The notes below the pieces were generated by a model. The model did not search any database. It had not been told where the DNA came from and was given only the letters and a program-made list of their open reading frames with translations. A stretch of DNA of 64,000 nucleotides from Blattamonas nauphoetae (taxonomy: Eukaryota > Preaxostyla > Oxymonadida). The stretch is from the NCBI GenBank assembly GCA_033064195.1, contig JARBJD010000230.1:1-64000 (forward strand), read 5' to 3'. The first letter of the stretch is position 1. Each line of letters begins with the position of its first letter. Below, in pieces: positions 1 through 10,840 of this stretch. A program made the translations under genes and the position numbers.

Positions 1-589
1 CATCATGCTGGTCTGCTCTTTTGTTAAGCATGCAGTCTTGAGTCTTTAAATAAACCAGCAATCAATCTAAAGTGCGGAAATATACGTATATTTCATTATT
101 CAATCATGTGAAACATTATATAAATCTCAACCTCTCATCTCAACAAAACATCAACCTCTCCCGTTCTTTAGTTTCGTCCATCCATCTGAATTCACATTAA
201 CCATCATTGCGTCCAGATCTCTTCAGATATAGTCAAGATATCATCCCAGAATCTCACAAATCGATCAACGCAAAACGAAGGGTCAAAACAAATATAAGAA
301 CTGACAGCGTAAGAGAAGAGAAAGATACAGACGAGATACAAACGGAAGGTGCGTTCGATAGATAAACCGAGCATGGATGCGAGGCAGATCAACACCACGA
401 GTTCGACATGAATGCGTTCCCAACTTGGATCCTCCTGACCGGTCGGCAAACAAATCAAGGACGCCTCCTCCAATATCAAACCAAGACGGAGATGGCTATG
501 ATTCAAGCGCCCAATTCGGAGTCTGAAATCAAATGATTTGTCGAGCCACATTCTTCCTGGCGGATTAACACCGACAAGAGCTCCTGCGC
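1..589. other. Left-edge stretch, no gene seen
   Basis: I see no supportable gene here. The minus-strand open frame over 204-761 has no recognisable domain and lies opposite the decayed plus-strand material that follows, so it is treated as a chance frame. The first 200 bases are AT-rich and could hold the 3' flank of a gene outside the window. Confidence 0.5.
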
Positions 590-2630
590 CAGATGGAATC
601 ACCGGACATTGACTACAAGATTCAGAAGCTCCATGTGAACATGAGTATGTGTGTTTTAAGCAAGGAGGAATATGCTGCTGAACTTCGAGACCAAAACGAG
701 AAAAATGGGAGCGAGAGCAAAAGTGCGGGAACACCAGAAACGAGGGTACTCTCCACAACAAACTTTGGGGTCATTTCGGGCGAGGCGGAGAAGGAGTACC
801 ATGAGAGATGAGAATGGTTGAATCGTCCTCGCAAAAGATGTACCTTCTGGTCGTCAGTCCACAATCAACAATCATCTAACTCACGAACAAGCTCAATTAA
901 GTCCACTGCTGCGTTGAAAGAATCCACCGGCAGGATAGGCAACCTCACGGAGAGGGCCATGCCATCCGATCATGCGCTGCGTCGATGGAGGAGAGAAAAC
1001 GGTTGCTAATGCTGTTAGAAGTGTCACAGAGAATGTTCCAAGTAGCAGAATGGACAAAATGGAGGAAGAACACAAAATATCGAGATGAGCTTGTTGAACA
1101 AAGCAGCCAGGAAAACGGATGAAGGCGCAGGAGGAAGCTCGGATTCGCGAGGCAGAGCGAAGAAAGGAAGGAGCAACATGGGGTAACGACCTGTGCGGAC
1201 GGAAAGGTGGAATAGAACTGCTGAAAAGACGAAACGGGAAGATGACGTGATTGCCGCGTGAAGGCGAACTGAAGCGGAAGAAGCAAAACGTCGGGAACGA
1301 GGAAGAGATGGAAGGAATGAAGAAGGAGAGAGGAGGGAGAGAAAGGGGATGGGCAAGGAGAGCGAAGGAGCCGAAGTGGAGGGAGGTCGGGAGGAGTGAG
1401 TATCCCTCTTCCTGTTCCTGAACGTGTCAACGACGCACCAAACAGCTTTACCGCACGCGCCAACACTCGTCCCATCGACGCTCGTCACACCAACAATGGC
1501 GCGGAGAACAGGAAGATTCGGCTTGACCGAACAGCATATTCCAGACAGCCCAGAACATAAAGATGGGAACACCGACGTGTCTCACCCGACGACATCACAC
1601 GTTACGCCACAAAGACGATCGAGCAAGACTCTCCACCGATGAGCGAGTCGTATTCACTCATCGATTCCTTCCTAAAGGACAGACAGGATCAGGAAAAGGA
1701 GGAAAAAGGGTGTTGGAGGACACGATTCGAAGAGAGGTTGAACGGAAGAGGAAAGCAGGAGCATGAAGAGAGGCGTGTGCGGGTGGCTTGAATTGGGGAG
1801 AGGGCGAGTGGGATGAACGAGAAGGATCGAGCAGTCAGCCTGTTCTTTCTGTTCAGAGTGGCGAAGCATCTTCTCAAACAAGCAAAACGGGAGCTGAAGA
1901 GAGACGGAGAGGAAAATGAAGGAGCAGTTGGAGAGGGACATCCACAACCAAACCACTCCTGAGCGATTTGTGGTCCCATCGCAGACTTTACATCTTCATC
2001 GCTCGGAAACTCGTTCGCATGTCCCTTTCTCTATCCGTTCACCCACACCCAACAAGACTCATCACATCAACGACCGCAACAGACACACAACGAGAGAGGG
2101 AGAAGACGATGACACAAGGGATGCCACGACCACAATCATTCCGGTGTAGTTTTTGGCTTGAGAGCGGAGAGATGGGGATGGAGGAGTTTGAAGAGAAGAG
2201 GACGACGAGAGAGGAGAATGTGATCAGGAGGAGTTTGAGAAGGATACGGATGAGAGAGAGAGGAAGAGATGAAAAGGAAGAATGAGAATGAAATAGAGTG
2301 GCAAGCGAGAGAAGATGAAGAAATGAGGCAACAAGCCGAAGTGGAACAACTGGTGAAAGAAGCTGAAGAAAAAGAGAAAGAAATGAAATGAAGCAACTCA
2401 AAGAGGAAGAAAGGCATCGGAAGGAGAAGACGAGATGCAGGAGTGGGAGACAACATACAACATATCCCATCAGAGAGTCACGGATGAAGTGGCAGCTGAG
2501 ATGCGATGTAAAGGTTGACAACCATCACTCGGCTAATCTGGAGTATTTGCGATCTCACACTTATTTCCACAATTATGTCGGTCCAGTTTCTCTGTTTTGT
2601 GATAAATCTAATCAGAAGAGAAATTATTAA
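590..2630 (+). pseudogene. Decayed charged (Arg/Glu/Lys-rich) coding remnant
   Basis: Plus-strand frames here give short pieces rich in Glu, Arg, Lys and Gln, for example around 593-811, 1672-1790 and 2150-2400. They resemble the coiled-coil tails seen in the intact genes of this window (10841-12535 and 53551-56365), but the reading frame changes every 100-250 bases and no piece exceeds about 105 residues. No start, conserved domain or splice pattern joins them. I read this as an old, broken gene for a coiled-coil-rich protein. It could also be purine-biased non-coding DNA. The parent protein cannot be named. Confidence 0.35.
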
Positions 2631-2818
2631 CAGTGAAGTGTGTTGATCGGACCTTCACAATTTGTTTTCTCCTGTTCGATATCGATTCATCCTTTTTTCG
2701 CTGTTGACTCATCCGAAATGAACGTAAAACTGAATTTTGTGCTGTTGAATTGATGACATCGAATCACTTCATCTACGTGCGTTTTCGAACTGAACCCTCT
2801 AATCGCCTAATAAGCGCC

Positions 2819-2851
2819 AAAACCCGTGTTCTATCATAGGACACGGGTTTT
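2819..2851. repeat. Near-perfect 33-bp palindrome
   Basis: AAAACCCGTGT and ACACGGGTTTT are exact inverted arms. Inside them CTAT and ATAG also pair, around a single central C, with one mismatched position between the two blocks. The palindrome lies about 95 bp left of the first MITE. It could be a transcription-end hairpin or an end of the older transposon; nothing decides this. Confidence 0.6.
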
Positions 2852-2944
2852 GGGGAGGACATGCCGACCCATGGTAAGCTGTAGAGCCCAACGACCCAAG
2901 ACCCATAGTCCCACATATACCGATCCCCGAAAATCACCCTGATA

Positions 2945-4159
2945 CAGGTAGACTTGTTCTGAAATGAAGAAAAATAGTTCTGAAATGAAGAAGAATAGTT
3001 CAGAAATGAAAATGATTGTTCAGAAATGAAGAGGAATTGTTCAGAAGTGAAAATGATTGTTCAGAAATGAAGAGGAATAGTTCAGAAATGAAAATGATTG
3101 TTCAGAAATGAAGAAGAATTGTTCAGAAATGAAAAATGATTGTTCAGAAATGAAGAAGAATAATTCAGAAATGAAAACAAGTCAGGAATCTCCATGCAAC
3201 CACTGAGAAAAGGTTCTCGGATGTACTGACGTTGCTCCTACATTCCACTAAATACAAATTCAACGAACAGATCACGAAGAAATATCTCAAATTCGAATGT
3301 CAAAGATCAAAGAGTGAGAGAAAATTATACATCAGGTTCATCCATACGGACAGCTGGGAATTTGTCTAGTTAAAGCGCCATGAAAAACCAGCGCATTTTC
3401 CCTAAACCTGCACAACTACGATAGTATTTCAGCGAGTTGACCAATCTTCACCACTATCCATTCGAGAACAGTTTGTGAGATGTTTCACATTTATAACTTT
3501 TGATTTCTAATTGTTCTGATGTGAGTCATGCAAAAGTTGGTGAAGACTGTCTCCCGGTTCAGAAGATTCGGATTCTCAACACCTGTTTTCAGGTATTGTT
3601 GTCACTTCGTTTTGTCTGACCACATGTATTACTATGACAAAATGGGCGTGTGTGCGGGTTCAGAATGAAAAGCGAGTTTCGCATCGCACTATTTCAAACA
3701 TTCAAGTTTTTTCAACAATAAACGCTTCAGCATGCAGTATGTCCTTCTGTGTGAGTCTTTTGTTGAGATTCTGATGCAAACCACACCGTTTTAATGTGAG
3801 ACGGGACTTATTTCTGACACCACGAGAACGTATTTGTTTTGACTTTGAGCTTTTGAGGAACTGTTCTTTCAATATAAAAGAAGGGATTTTCGAATTGTTG
3901 TTGTCTTTCAGGCCTGTTGAATTTGCTTTTCATTTCTGAATTATTTGTTTTCATTTCTGAATTATTCTTCTTCATTTCTGAACAATCATTTTTCATTTCT
4001 GAACAATTCTTCTTCATTTCTGAACAATCATTTTCATTTCTGAACTATGCCTCTTCATTTCTGAACAATCATTTTCACTTCTGAACAATTACTCTTCATT
4101 TCTGAACAATCATTTTCATTTCTGAACTATTCTTCTTCATTTCAGAACTAGTTTAGCTG
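2945..4159. mobile_element. MITE copy 1 (TA-target, pogo/Tc1-mariner type, non-autonomous)
   Basis: The element is bounded by TA on both sides (2943-2944 and 4160-4161). It has inverted ends, CAGGTAGACTTGTTCTGAAAT on the left and, read inward from the right, CAGCTAAACTAGTTCTGAAA. Next to each end is an array of ~20-bp units containing TTCAGAAATGA followed by GAAGAAGAAT or AAATGATTG, in opposite orientation at the two ends, so the whole element can fold back. The ~750-bp core has no coding frame. It matches copy 2 almost base for base, apart from small indels and a much longer left array. It interrupts a transposase frame: the residues before it (KITLI) and after it (LTVCADGEALPT) read as one pogo-type segment. 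Confidence 0.8.
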
Positions 4160-4161
4160 TA

Positions 4162-4455
4162 TTGACTGTGTGTGCGGATGGAGAGGCTTTACCGACAATT
4201 ATGATTGTCCCATCTCAACAACTTGCGCCGGAATATTCTCCATATAGATCACCATCACTCTATATTCAGCCATCCCCATAGACGCGGATGACCAACACAC
4301 TCTTCGCAACGCTTTTCCAAATGATTATCATTCCCGCCATCGAACAAAAGCGCATGTTTCTTGGGAGACAAAACGATCGATGCCTCCTCAATATGGATGG
4401 CTTGAGATCACACTATACCCTCAACGTACAGATGTTGTGCCAACAACACAATATA
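4162..4455 (+). pseudogene. pogo-like DDE transposase relic, middle part
   Basis: The frame from 4162 reads LTVCADGEALPTIMIVPSQ, then, past one in-frame stop near 4276, a helical stretch ending in CLLNMDGLRSHYT and LCQQHNI. The pattern of an SADG/CADG strand, a 'P.I.P.I' region and then a 'DG..SH' strand carrying a catalytic Asp is characteristic of pogo/Tigger-type DDE transposases. The upstream catalytic Asp region is not found, and copy 1 of the MITE sits just before this piece. The sequence continues, after another insertion and a loss of roughly a dozen residues, at 5553. Confidence 0.75.
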
Positions 4456-4523
4456 CAGCTCGACTAGTTCTGAAATGCATTTTAATTGTTCAGAAATGTA
4501 CTTTAATTTTTCAGAAATGAACA
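4456..4523. mobile_element. Solo left end of a sibling MITE
   Basis: After TA at 4454-4455 comes CAGCTCGACTAGTTCTGAAATG, followed by two diverged TTCAGAAATG units. This is a third, divergent copy of the element's left terminus. Another TA (4524-4525) and then the intact left end of MITE copy 2 follow directly. It may be the remnant of an earlier insertion at the same spot, or an aberrant end duplication made when copy 2 inserted. Confidence 0.6.
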
Positions 4524-4525
4524 TA

Positions 4526-5552
4526 CAGCTAAACTTGTTCTGAAATGAAGAAGAATAATTCAGAAATGAAAACAAGTCAGGAATCTCCATGCAACCACTG
4601 AGAAAAGGTTCTCGGATGTACTGACGTTGCTCCTACATTCCACTAAATACAAATTCAACGAACAGATCACGAAGAAATATCTCAAATTCGAAATGTCAAA
4701 GATCAAAGAGTGAGAGAAAATTATACATCAGGTTCATCCATACGGACAGCTGGGAATTTGTCTAGTTAAAGCGCCATGAAAACCAGCGCATTTTCCTAAA
4801 CCTGCACAACTACGATAGTATTTCAGCGAGTTGACCAATCTTCACCACTATCCATTCGAGAACAGTTTGTGAGATGTTTCACATTTATAACTTTTGGATT
4901 TCAATTGTTCGGATGTGAGTCATGCAAAAGTTGGTGAAGATCTGTTCTCTGGTTCAGAAGATTCGGATTCTCAACACCTGTTTTCAGGTATTGTTGTCAC
5001 TTCGTTTTGTCTGACCACATGTATTACTATGACAAAATGGGCGTGTGCGGGTTCAGAATGAAAAGCGAGTTTCGCATCGCACTATTTCAAACATTCAAGT
5101 TTTTCAACAATAAACGCTTCAGCATGCAGTATGTCCTTCTGTGTGAGTCTTTGCTGAGATTCTTGATGCAAACCACACCGTTTTAATGTGAGACGGGACT
5201 TATTTCTGACACCACGAGAACGTATTTGTTTTGACTTTGAGCTTTTGAGGAACTGTTCTTTCAATATAAAAGAAGGGATTTTCGGAATCTGTTGTTGTCT
5301 TTCAGGCCCGTTGAATTTGCTTTTCATTTCTGAATTATTTGTTTTCATTTCTGAATTATTCTTCTTCATTTCTGAACAATCATTTTCATTTCTGAACAAT
5401 TCTTCTTCATTTCTGAACAATCATTTTCATTTCTGAACTATGCCTCTTCATTTCTGAACAATCATTTTCACTTCTGAACAATTACTCTTCATTTCTGAAC
5501 AATCATTTTCATTTCTGAACTATTCTTCTTCATTTCAGAACTAGTTTAGCTG
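4526..5552. mobile_element. MITE copy 2 (same family as copy 1)
   Basis: The element runs from CAGCTAAACTTGTTCTGAAAT to the inverted ATTTCAGAACTAGTTTAGCTG and is flanked by TA (4524-4525 and 5553-5554). The core, from about 4574 (GTCAGGAATCTCC) to about 5320, is nearly identical to copy 1, with only scattered single-base indels and substitutions. The right-hand array of TTCATTTCTGAA units is also shared, but the left array is cut down to about two units. High identity with short, clean ends points to recent movement. It carries no protein, so it must have been moved by a transposase encoded elsewhere; TA targets and CAG ends fit a pogo-like enzyme. Confidence 0.8.
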
Positions 5553-5953
5553 TACAACCAGTAGATCAATTCGTAACCGCCAACTTTAAGAACCATCTCC
5601 TCCACTCAATCACGCCCCATCCTCTTCAAACAGCAAGTGAGAAGAGAGCACTCTTCATCCGAACATGTCGAGACGCGCTGGACAGAGGACTCTCCTCACA
5701 AACTATTCGAGAATCTTTCCGAGTTTCCGGAATGTTCCCACCCTCGATCGAACCTATCCTCTCAAAACGAACCGATGCTGAGCTACCAAGACAGCCTCCT
5801 CCAGCTCAGGGAAGGCGCGATCATACCAGAAACGGACTCTGGTTCGTATCAGATGCCCAGATTCGAGAACAACTACACGCTCCAGTGAACCCTCAACAAG
5901 ACAATCCCAAGACGCTGATCAAAGTGACAGCAGCGATGTCGTCGATTTTATGA
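5553..5953 (+). pseudogene. pogo-like DDE transposase relic, C-terminal part
   Basis: Directly after the MITE the frame reads VQPVDQFVTANFKNHL and runs 132 codons to a TGA at 5951-5953. 'QP.D..V...FK' is the block that carries the third acidic catalytic residue in pogo/Tigger transposases ('QPLDVG.F..LK'). Downstream come the expected 'FR.SGMFP' motif (FRVSGMFPPS) and a hydrophilic tail. This half of the gene has no internal stop, which suggests the element died not very long ago or that the relic is young. Confidence 0.75.
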
Positions 5954-6006
5954 ACTAATTTTGAAATGGTTTTAACTTCACTTAATGCGTTCTTTTCTGC
6001 ATTGTT

Positions 6007-6330
6007 TTTAGGCATGGCTGACCGGCACTGACCGGTCAGTTTTAGGCATGGGCAGTGGTCGGTCTGAAAACATCGAGTCCAGTCCCTAAAAAATAAAGAG
6101 TCGGCCACTGTTTTAAAGTGCCCTTTAGTCGAGTGGTAGCACGTCGGCTTTTGCTCCCCGGACCTAGGATCGAATCCCGTCCTGGACACTTTATTCATCT
6201 CTTTTCTCATTTTGATTCACAGCATCGCTATATTTAGTTCATCTCATTTTTAACGACATTTATGTTTATGAGGTCGTGGATCAAGAGTCCCTGAGTCGGT
6301 CTGTCCTTCCCCAACATCGGACTGAAAGTC
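6007..6330. repeat. GGTCGGTC/ACCGGTCA repeat cluster around a tRNA-like unit
   Basis: The stretch contains GGCATGGCTGACCGGC, CTGACCGGTCAG, GGGCAGTGGTCGGTC and, after the tRNA-like unit, GAGTCGGTCTGTCC and GAAAGTCGGCCTGTC. Related pieces recur at 10105-10190 and 12598-12635, partly inverted. No coding frame spans it. It looks like a small dispersed repeat family of unknown type. Confidence 0.5.
6117..6190 (+). ncRNA. tRNA-like Pol III unit (degenerate tRNA or SINE head)
   Basis: A box-A-like TAGTCGAGTGG (6126-6136) lies ~32 bp upstream of a box-B-like GGATCGAATCC (6167-6177), the spacing of a tRNA internal promoter. The 74-nt span starts AGTGCCC and ends GGACACT, which pair in six of seven positions. 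A TTTT run follows within 20 bases. The T stem pairs badly and the anticodon arm (GTCGGCTTTTGCTCCCCGG) is imperfect, so a working tRNA is doubtful. The repeats on both sides suggest a tRNA-derived SINE. Confidence 0.4.
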
Positions 6331-6427
6331 GGCCTGTCTTTTAACTATTGCTTTTATTACAAATCACCGCCTGTGGAAGTAAAAATCAAAGAGGACACGT
6401 GGAATTCAAATATGATAGATCCAGTCC

Positions 6428-9400
6428 ATGAAGCAGTTTTACACAGTTCGACTTGACCCTTTTGTGATAAGCATCAGTCACTACAATGATCTTCTTCTCA
6501 TCGCAAGGACATATTCAAACATGACATTGATGTCTGAGGAATCAGTTTTCAGGCAACAAAATCAACTCTTGTATTTTCTCAACCACAATCTGGAACGTAA
6601 CCATGTCCTCTTACTTCCTCTAGACCAGATTCTGTGGCAGCGAGTTCGTTGATTTTGAAATCGCAGTTCTCCTTTGTCTCGGACGGAATCGATGGAACAA
6701 TCGTCCGTCTATTTTGTCACACCGCGAGTTTTCTCGCTCATAACACAACATTCTCGAATAGCCTCTTTGAAGAGAAGACGTTTGAATCTCCACAGACGCT
6801 GTCGGATCTCTCGAATAACTTCATCAAATGCGTCTTCTCAGACTGCTCCTCTTCATCGAATGGGGAAGCCTGTCAGCATCGTACACTGTCCTCACATCAT
6901 CCTTTGACCTCATTCTGAGGGACAACCAATTTTCATCGTCGAAATCTGACCGCAACGGCGGGGCTGTCGCTGTGATTCTCGACGGGTCGACCAACGAGGA
7001 ATGTCGCCTCACTGTGGATATTGAGCACTGCATCTCTCGAATACCGCAGCCCGTACGGGGTGAAGGGGGGAGGGTCTTTATCAACGTTCAGGGGACTCAA
7101 AATGCTGTGGGTCCATTGCGATTCGCGCCAAGTCCGAATTCAACGATAGTTCCTCGACAATTGGTGGATGCATCTGCTCGTCTCGATCAACCACGCAGTG
7201 TCATTCGTTGATGTTGGACGATTCCTTCGTGGAATCATCACACGCTGAGATGGATGGAACAATCGCTCATGAAGTCTCTCTCTCGTCGACATCATCCTTT
7301 ACAGCCACATCATTCCTCCTCATACAACTGTTCTTTCTTCTCTCGGAGGATCTTTTGTGTTCGTCATCCACAAATATCTCTCCATCTCTGTCACCTCCTC
7401 AACATTCACCAGATCGACTTCCACCGCGTGTGGTGGGTGTATTGCCATCAACCAAAACAATTCTGCTTCCAATTTTCATTGTGTTATGGTACTATCAGAT
7501 CTTGACATTCGCAACTGCTCTGCTCAACTCCGGGGAGGGTTCTTCCATCTCGATCAAGGCCAAAACGATTTTGAAGGGGAATATGTCATTTCCTGTGACA
7601 ATACCAATGCAACAAGCTGCTCTTCTCGAGATTATGGAGGCTTTTTCTCCATTCACCAAGCGGGATCAGTCAATCCTAAAATGTCATCGTCAACAATCAC
7701 GTCGCTCTCTTCAGGCGGATTCGGAGCGTTTATATACTGTCCAGCATCATATCAGCAAGTTTTCGCAGTTGCCCTCACAATTGCTCTTTCACACTGGTCA
7801 ATATCGAAGGATGTTCAGTTTCTGTGGAGCGCCACGTTGTCATGAAGAACTGTCGTTTCCCACGAGAGTCCTTCGCGTGCTCAAGTGTGATTTCCCAACC
7901 TGAAGGAACCCTGCGAATGGAGTCCACCGTTATTGTTGAGAACAATCCCCTGAACGACGCGATGCTCGATCTCTCGCCAAACACAAAACTGTAGCTGAAT
8001 ATGTGCCAGCTCGTCAACTCTGCCAATCGAGAGATGGGACTGAACTACAACTTGATCAGCGGCCCACTCGGACCAGACAACTTCGTCGAATGCACCGAAG
8101 TGGTGTTCTCTGTGCACAGTCCCACGTGTGCCGGTTACGTTGTCGCCTTCGACAGCCTCCCCAACAAGGTCGGGGAACTGTTCGCGTCGTGTGTGGACAC
8201 ATCAACGGTATTTTTTTTATGTCTGTCGCTGACAAGACTGGGCAGCACACGTTCTCCATCAATTCTGAGACTCGGGAGATCTTTGCCAATGAAGAAAGTG
8301 GCCACGACTCGAACATGTGCGGGTTTCAGTCGAACCCCTGCTCGTCCATCCATTTCTCGGCTCGAGCGTCCTCTCGCTCGGCTTTCTCAATCTCAGCTGT
8401 TGGCAATTTCACTGCTCCAGCGCATCCTGTCATTCTCGCATCGCCTTGTATGCATCTCACTTCTGGTCCTTCGGCAGAGGAAACCAGAGCCTGTCTCAAC
8501 TTTTCGTTGTATGCCGTCCCGAAACTGCGGGCACCCAACAATCGACTTGAACTGTCGCACTTGAACTTCGTTCTTACCACAGATCAGAATGATGGAGCAT
8601 TCTTCAGAGCTGGACAGAGCTCGACTCATATTCGCGATATTCTCATGTTCTATCCTGGAAAACTACACATCTCGCTCTTCTTTCTCCCGCACACCTCCAC
8701 CTCCAAGATTGTCATTGATCTCGATGCCCACGATCTCAGTTTCTCCCACTTCAAGTTCTGTCAAGTTGAGACGGATACTCTGATTGTAGTGGACGAGACA
8801 TCAGTCCTCTCTGTTTTCTCATCGACGTTTCCGAGCTGCAGAGGGCGAGAAGCTGGTGTTGTGCTTTTCACTGACAAGGCCGACACTGTGAATCCTTTCA
8901 CGGGAGTGGACTTGGTCAGCAATCGTTACACTCACAAGGAAGGAATTGGACACGTGATGACTTCACGTTTCGGAAATGATGTAACAATCCGAAACAAGGC
9001 ACTGCTCTTCGCAATCACAAACGTTCGTTCTTCGTCGATCTTCCCGCGTGTTGTTGTTGGTGATTCTGAACATGCAGAAGCGATCGACCTCTTCGCTCCA
9101 AAACCATCAGTCTTCCATTTGGACATTTCAGGCACAGACAGCCACAAATGTGGAATGAAAACGTTGCCATGTTGCACTCTCCAATACACAATCGGCGTCA
9201 CAAACGAGACAAACAAGAAGTTGGAAATGGCCTCACATCGTCCGGATAGCCCATTCAGTGGTGTCTCTGTTTTCGTTGGAAAGAGAAGCGTTTTTCTTCA
9301 TGGAAGCTCCGAAGGAAGGAGGCAGAGTGATGACGATCGACAGTGGCGACATCGTCTCGTCCTCCCACTCCAACATCCAGTTTGATGAATGCACCGTCTC

Positions 9401-9992
9401 TGTCTTCATTCCCTCTCCTACCATCTCCTCGCTCAGTTCGTCTGTCCGCTCTCTTCTCAATCAGCTCTGGATCGTTGTTTGTATCGAGACTGCACACTTT
9501 CAATGTCCAGGCAGTCCCTCATTCATCCACTCTTCTCTCCCTACACAGAACGGACTTCAAGATCGAAAATACCACTTTGACTTCTCTGATAACTCGCTCT
9601 CAATCGGGATTGATGTGATGAAATAGACCGGCATTGTTGTGGATGGCTCTTCTCTCAATGTTCGGTCATGTCGTGGAACAAACATAACTGGATCGATTGT
9701 GTTTGTTGACAATCCACACAACATACAATGAACACTCACAGAATCAGAATACAGAGTGGACTTGAACGAGATTGAATGGGACTCCTTCGGAGAGAACAAA
9801 AGGAGCAGACGAAATCCAAAGTCTCTTTGACTCTCGGATTCCTCCTTTCCTGCAGTCAATTTGAAGGAACAACTCTCCGGCACACGATGCTGCACGTGGC
9901 TGCTCCCAGATGGAGGGCAAGAGCAGAGGGAACACGAGGAATTGAACGACATCTCCATTTTCATGTACCAACCTCCGAATTACTATTAATTT
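6428..9992 (+). pseudogene. Broken parallel beta-helix surface-protein gene
   Basis: Overlapping plus-strand frames of about 75-460 residues carry repeated short strands rich in Ser, Asn and Gly (for example GGFFHLDQGQNDF and LSSGGFGAFIY), the pattern of a right-handed pectate-lyase-like beta-helix. Two 'G.DS..CG....PC.S.' segments (GHDSNMCGFQSNPCSS near 8305 and GTDSHKCGMKTLPCCT near 9130) look like the start of successive helix modules. The best-preserved frame is 8003-9385. The protein-like signal crosses frames near 7000, 7360, 7850, 8200, 9300 and 9620, so the gene is broken, or heavily spliced in a way I cannot resolve. No intact signal peptide or C-terminal membrane anchor was found. 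Large families of such proteins are known in oxymonads and other anaerobic flagellates. Confidence 0.6.
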
Positions 9993-10840
9993 TGTCATTT
10001 CACACGCTGTTATCTCTTCATTGTTCTGTTACTTGTTTTTTAAGACGATCTCAATTAAACGAAATAAGTTGTCGTGGGAAATGGGATTGATCACCTCAAA
10101 AAAAGCAGTCGGTCGGTCGACGAGCAGTCGGACCGACCGCTGCCCATGCCTAGTCAGTTTTCATCGAAAAGTACTGACGGTCACTGACCGGAGAAATATC
10201 GGAACCCATAATCGAGATTTACCATTTCTCCGAGGTGGCTTTTGTAGAAACCGAAATTCGAATCAATTACACGATTATTCACATTATTACATCGAATTAA
10301 CCATTATTGAATCATTCTCACTTCAATGAAGCTGTTTCACTCATATTTTATGACATTTCTTGCAGGAATGATGACAAAAACAGTAGTGGGCATGTGATCG
10401 ATTGAGATTCAGGACACATCAATTCGTTTTATTTAGACATGTCATCAATATGAAAGTTCTATTTGGAATATTTCTTGAAATTTGACTTACATTGTTTTTG
10501 AAGTCTCCCAAGAGTCAAAGAATGTAATTTTGTATTAACCAAATCAACTGTGAGATCGCTCGATTTAGGCATGATAATGTTCATCTAATTCTCTCAGTGA
10601 TTTCTGAAAAGGTCCAAAAATGAAGAAAAATACGAATATGACTCTCCAAATGTCACTTTATCTTTGAAACACTTTCTGTCTCCTTCCTTCTCATCTCAAA
10701 CCACGAGATCGCAGCTTCTCCTCCAAAATGAACGCAACATGATGAATTACACCCTCCCACACGTGAAAACTCAGTCCAAAAGGCGGTTCTTCGTTTTCAA
10801 TCAGTTCGGCATCAACATCTTTCGGGCTTTCCAATTCTAT
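9993..10840. other. AT-rich gap with a repeat fragment
   Basis: No gene is seen. Positions 10105-10190 hold GTCGGTCGGTCGACGAGCAG, GGACCGACCGCTGCCCATGCC and CTGACGGTCACTGACCGG. These are relatives, mostly inverted, of the cluster at 6007-6330. The rest is low-complexity AT-rich DNA between a decayed gene and the 3' end of the next. Confidence 0.5.

Noticed and set aside
204-761. 185-codon minus-strand frame near the left edge
   Set aside because: There is no domain or conserved pattern and the composition is mixed; nothing supports it beyond openness.
2960-3175. Regular short repeats resembling a CRISPR array
   Set aside because: The units are contiguous, without unique spacers, are mirrored at the other end of a transposon-like element, and lie in a eukaryotic genome.
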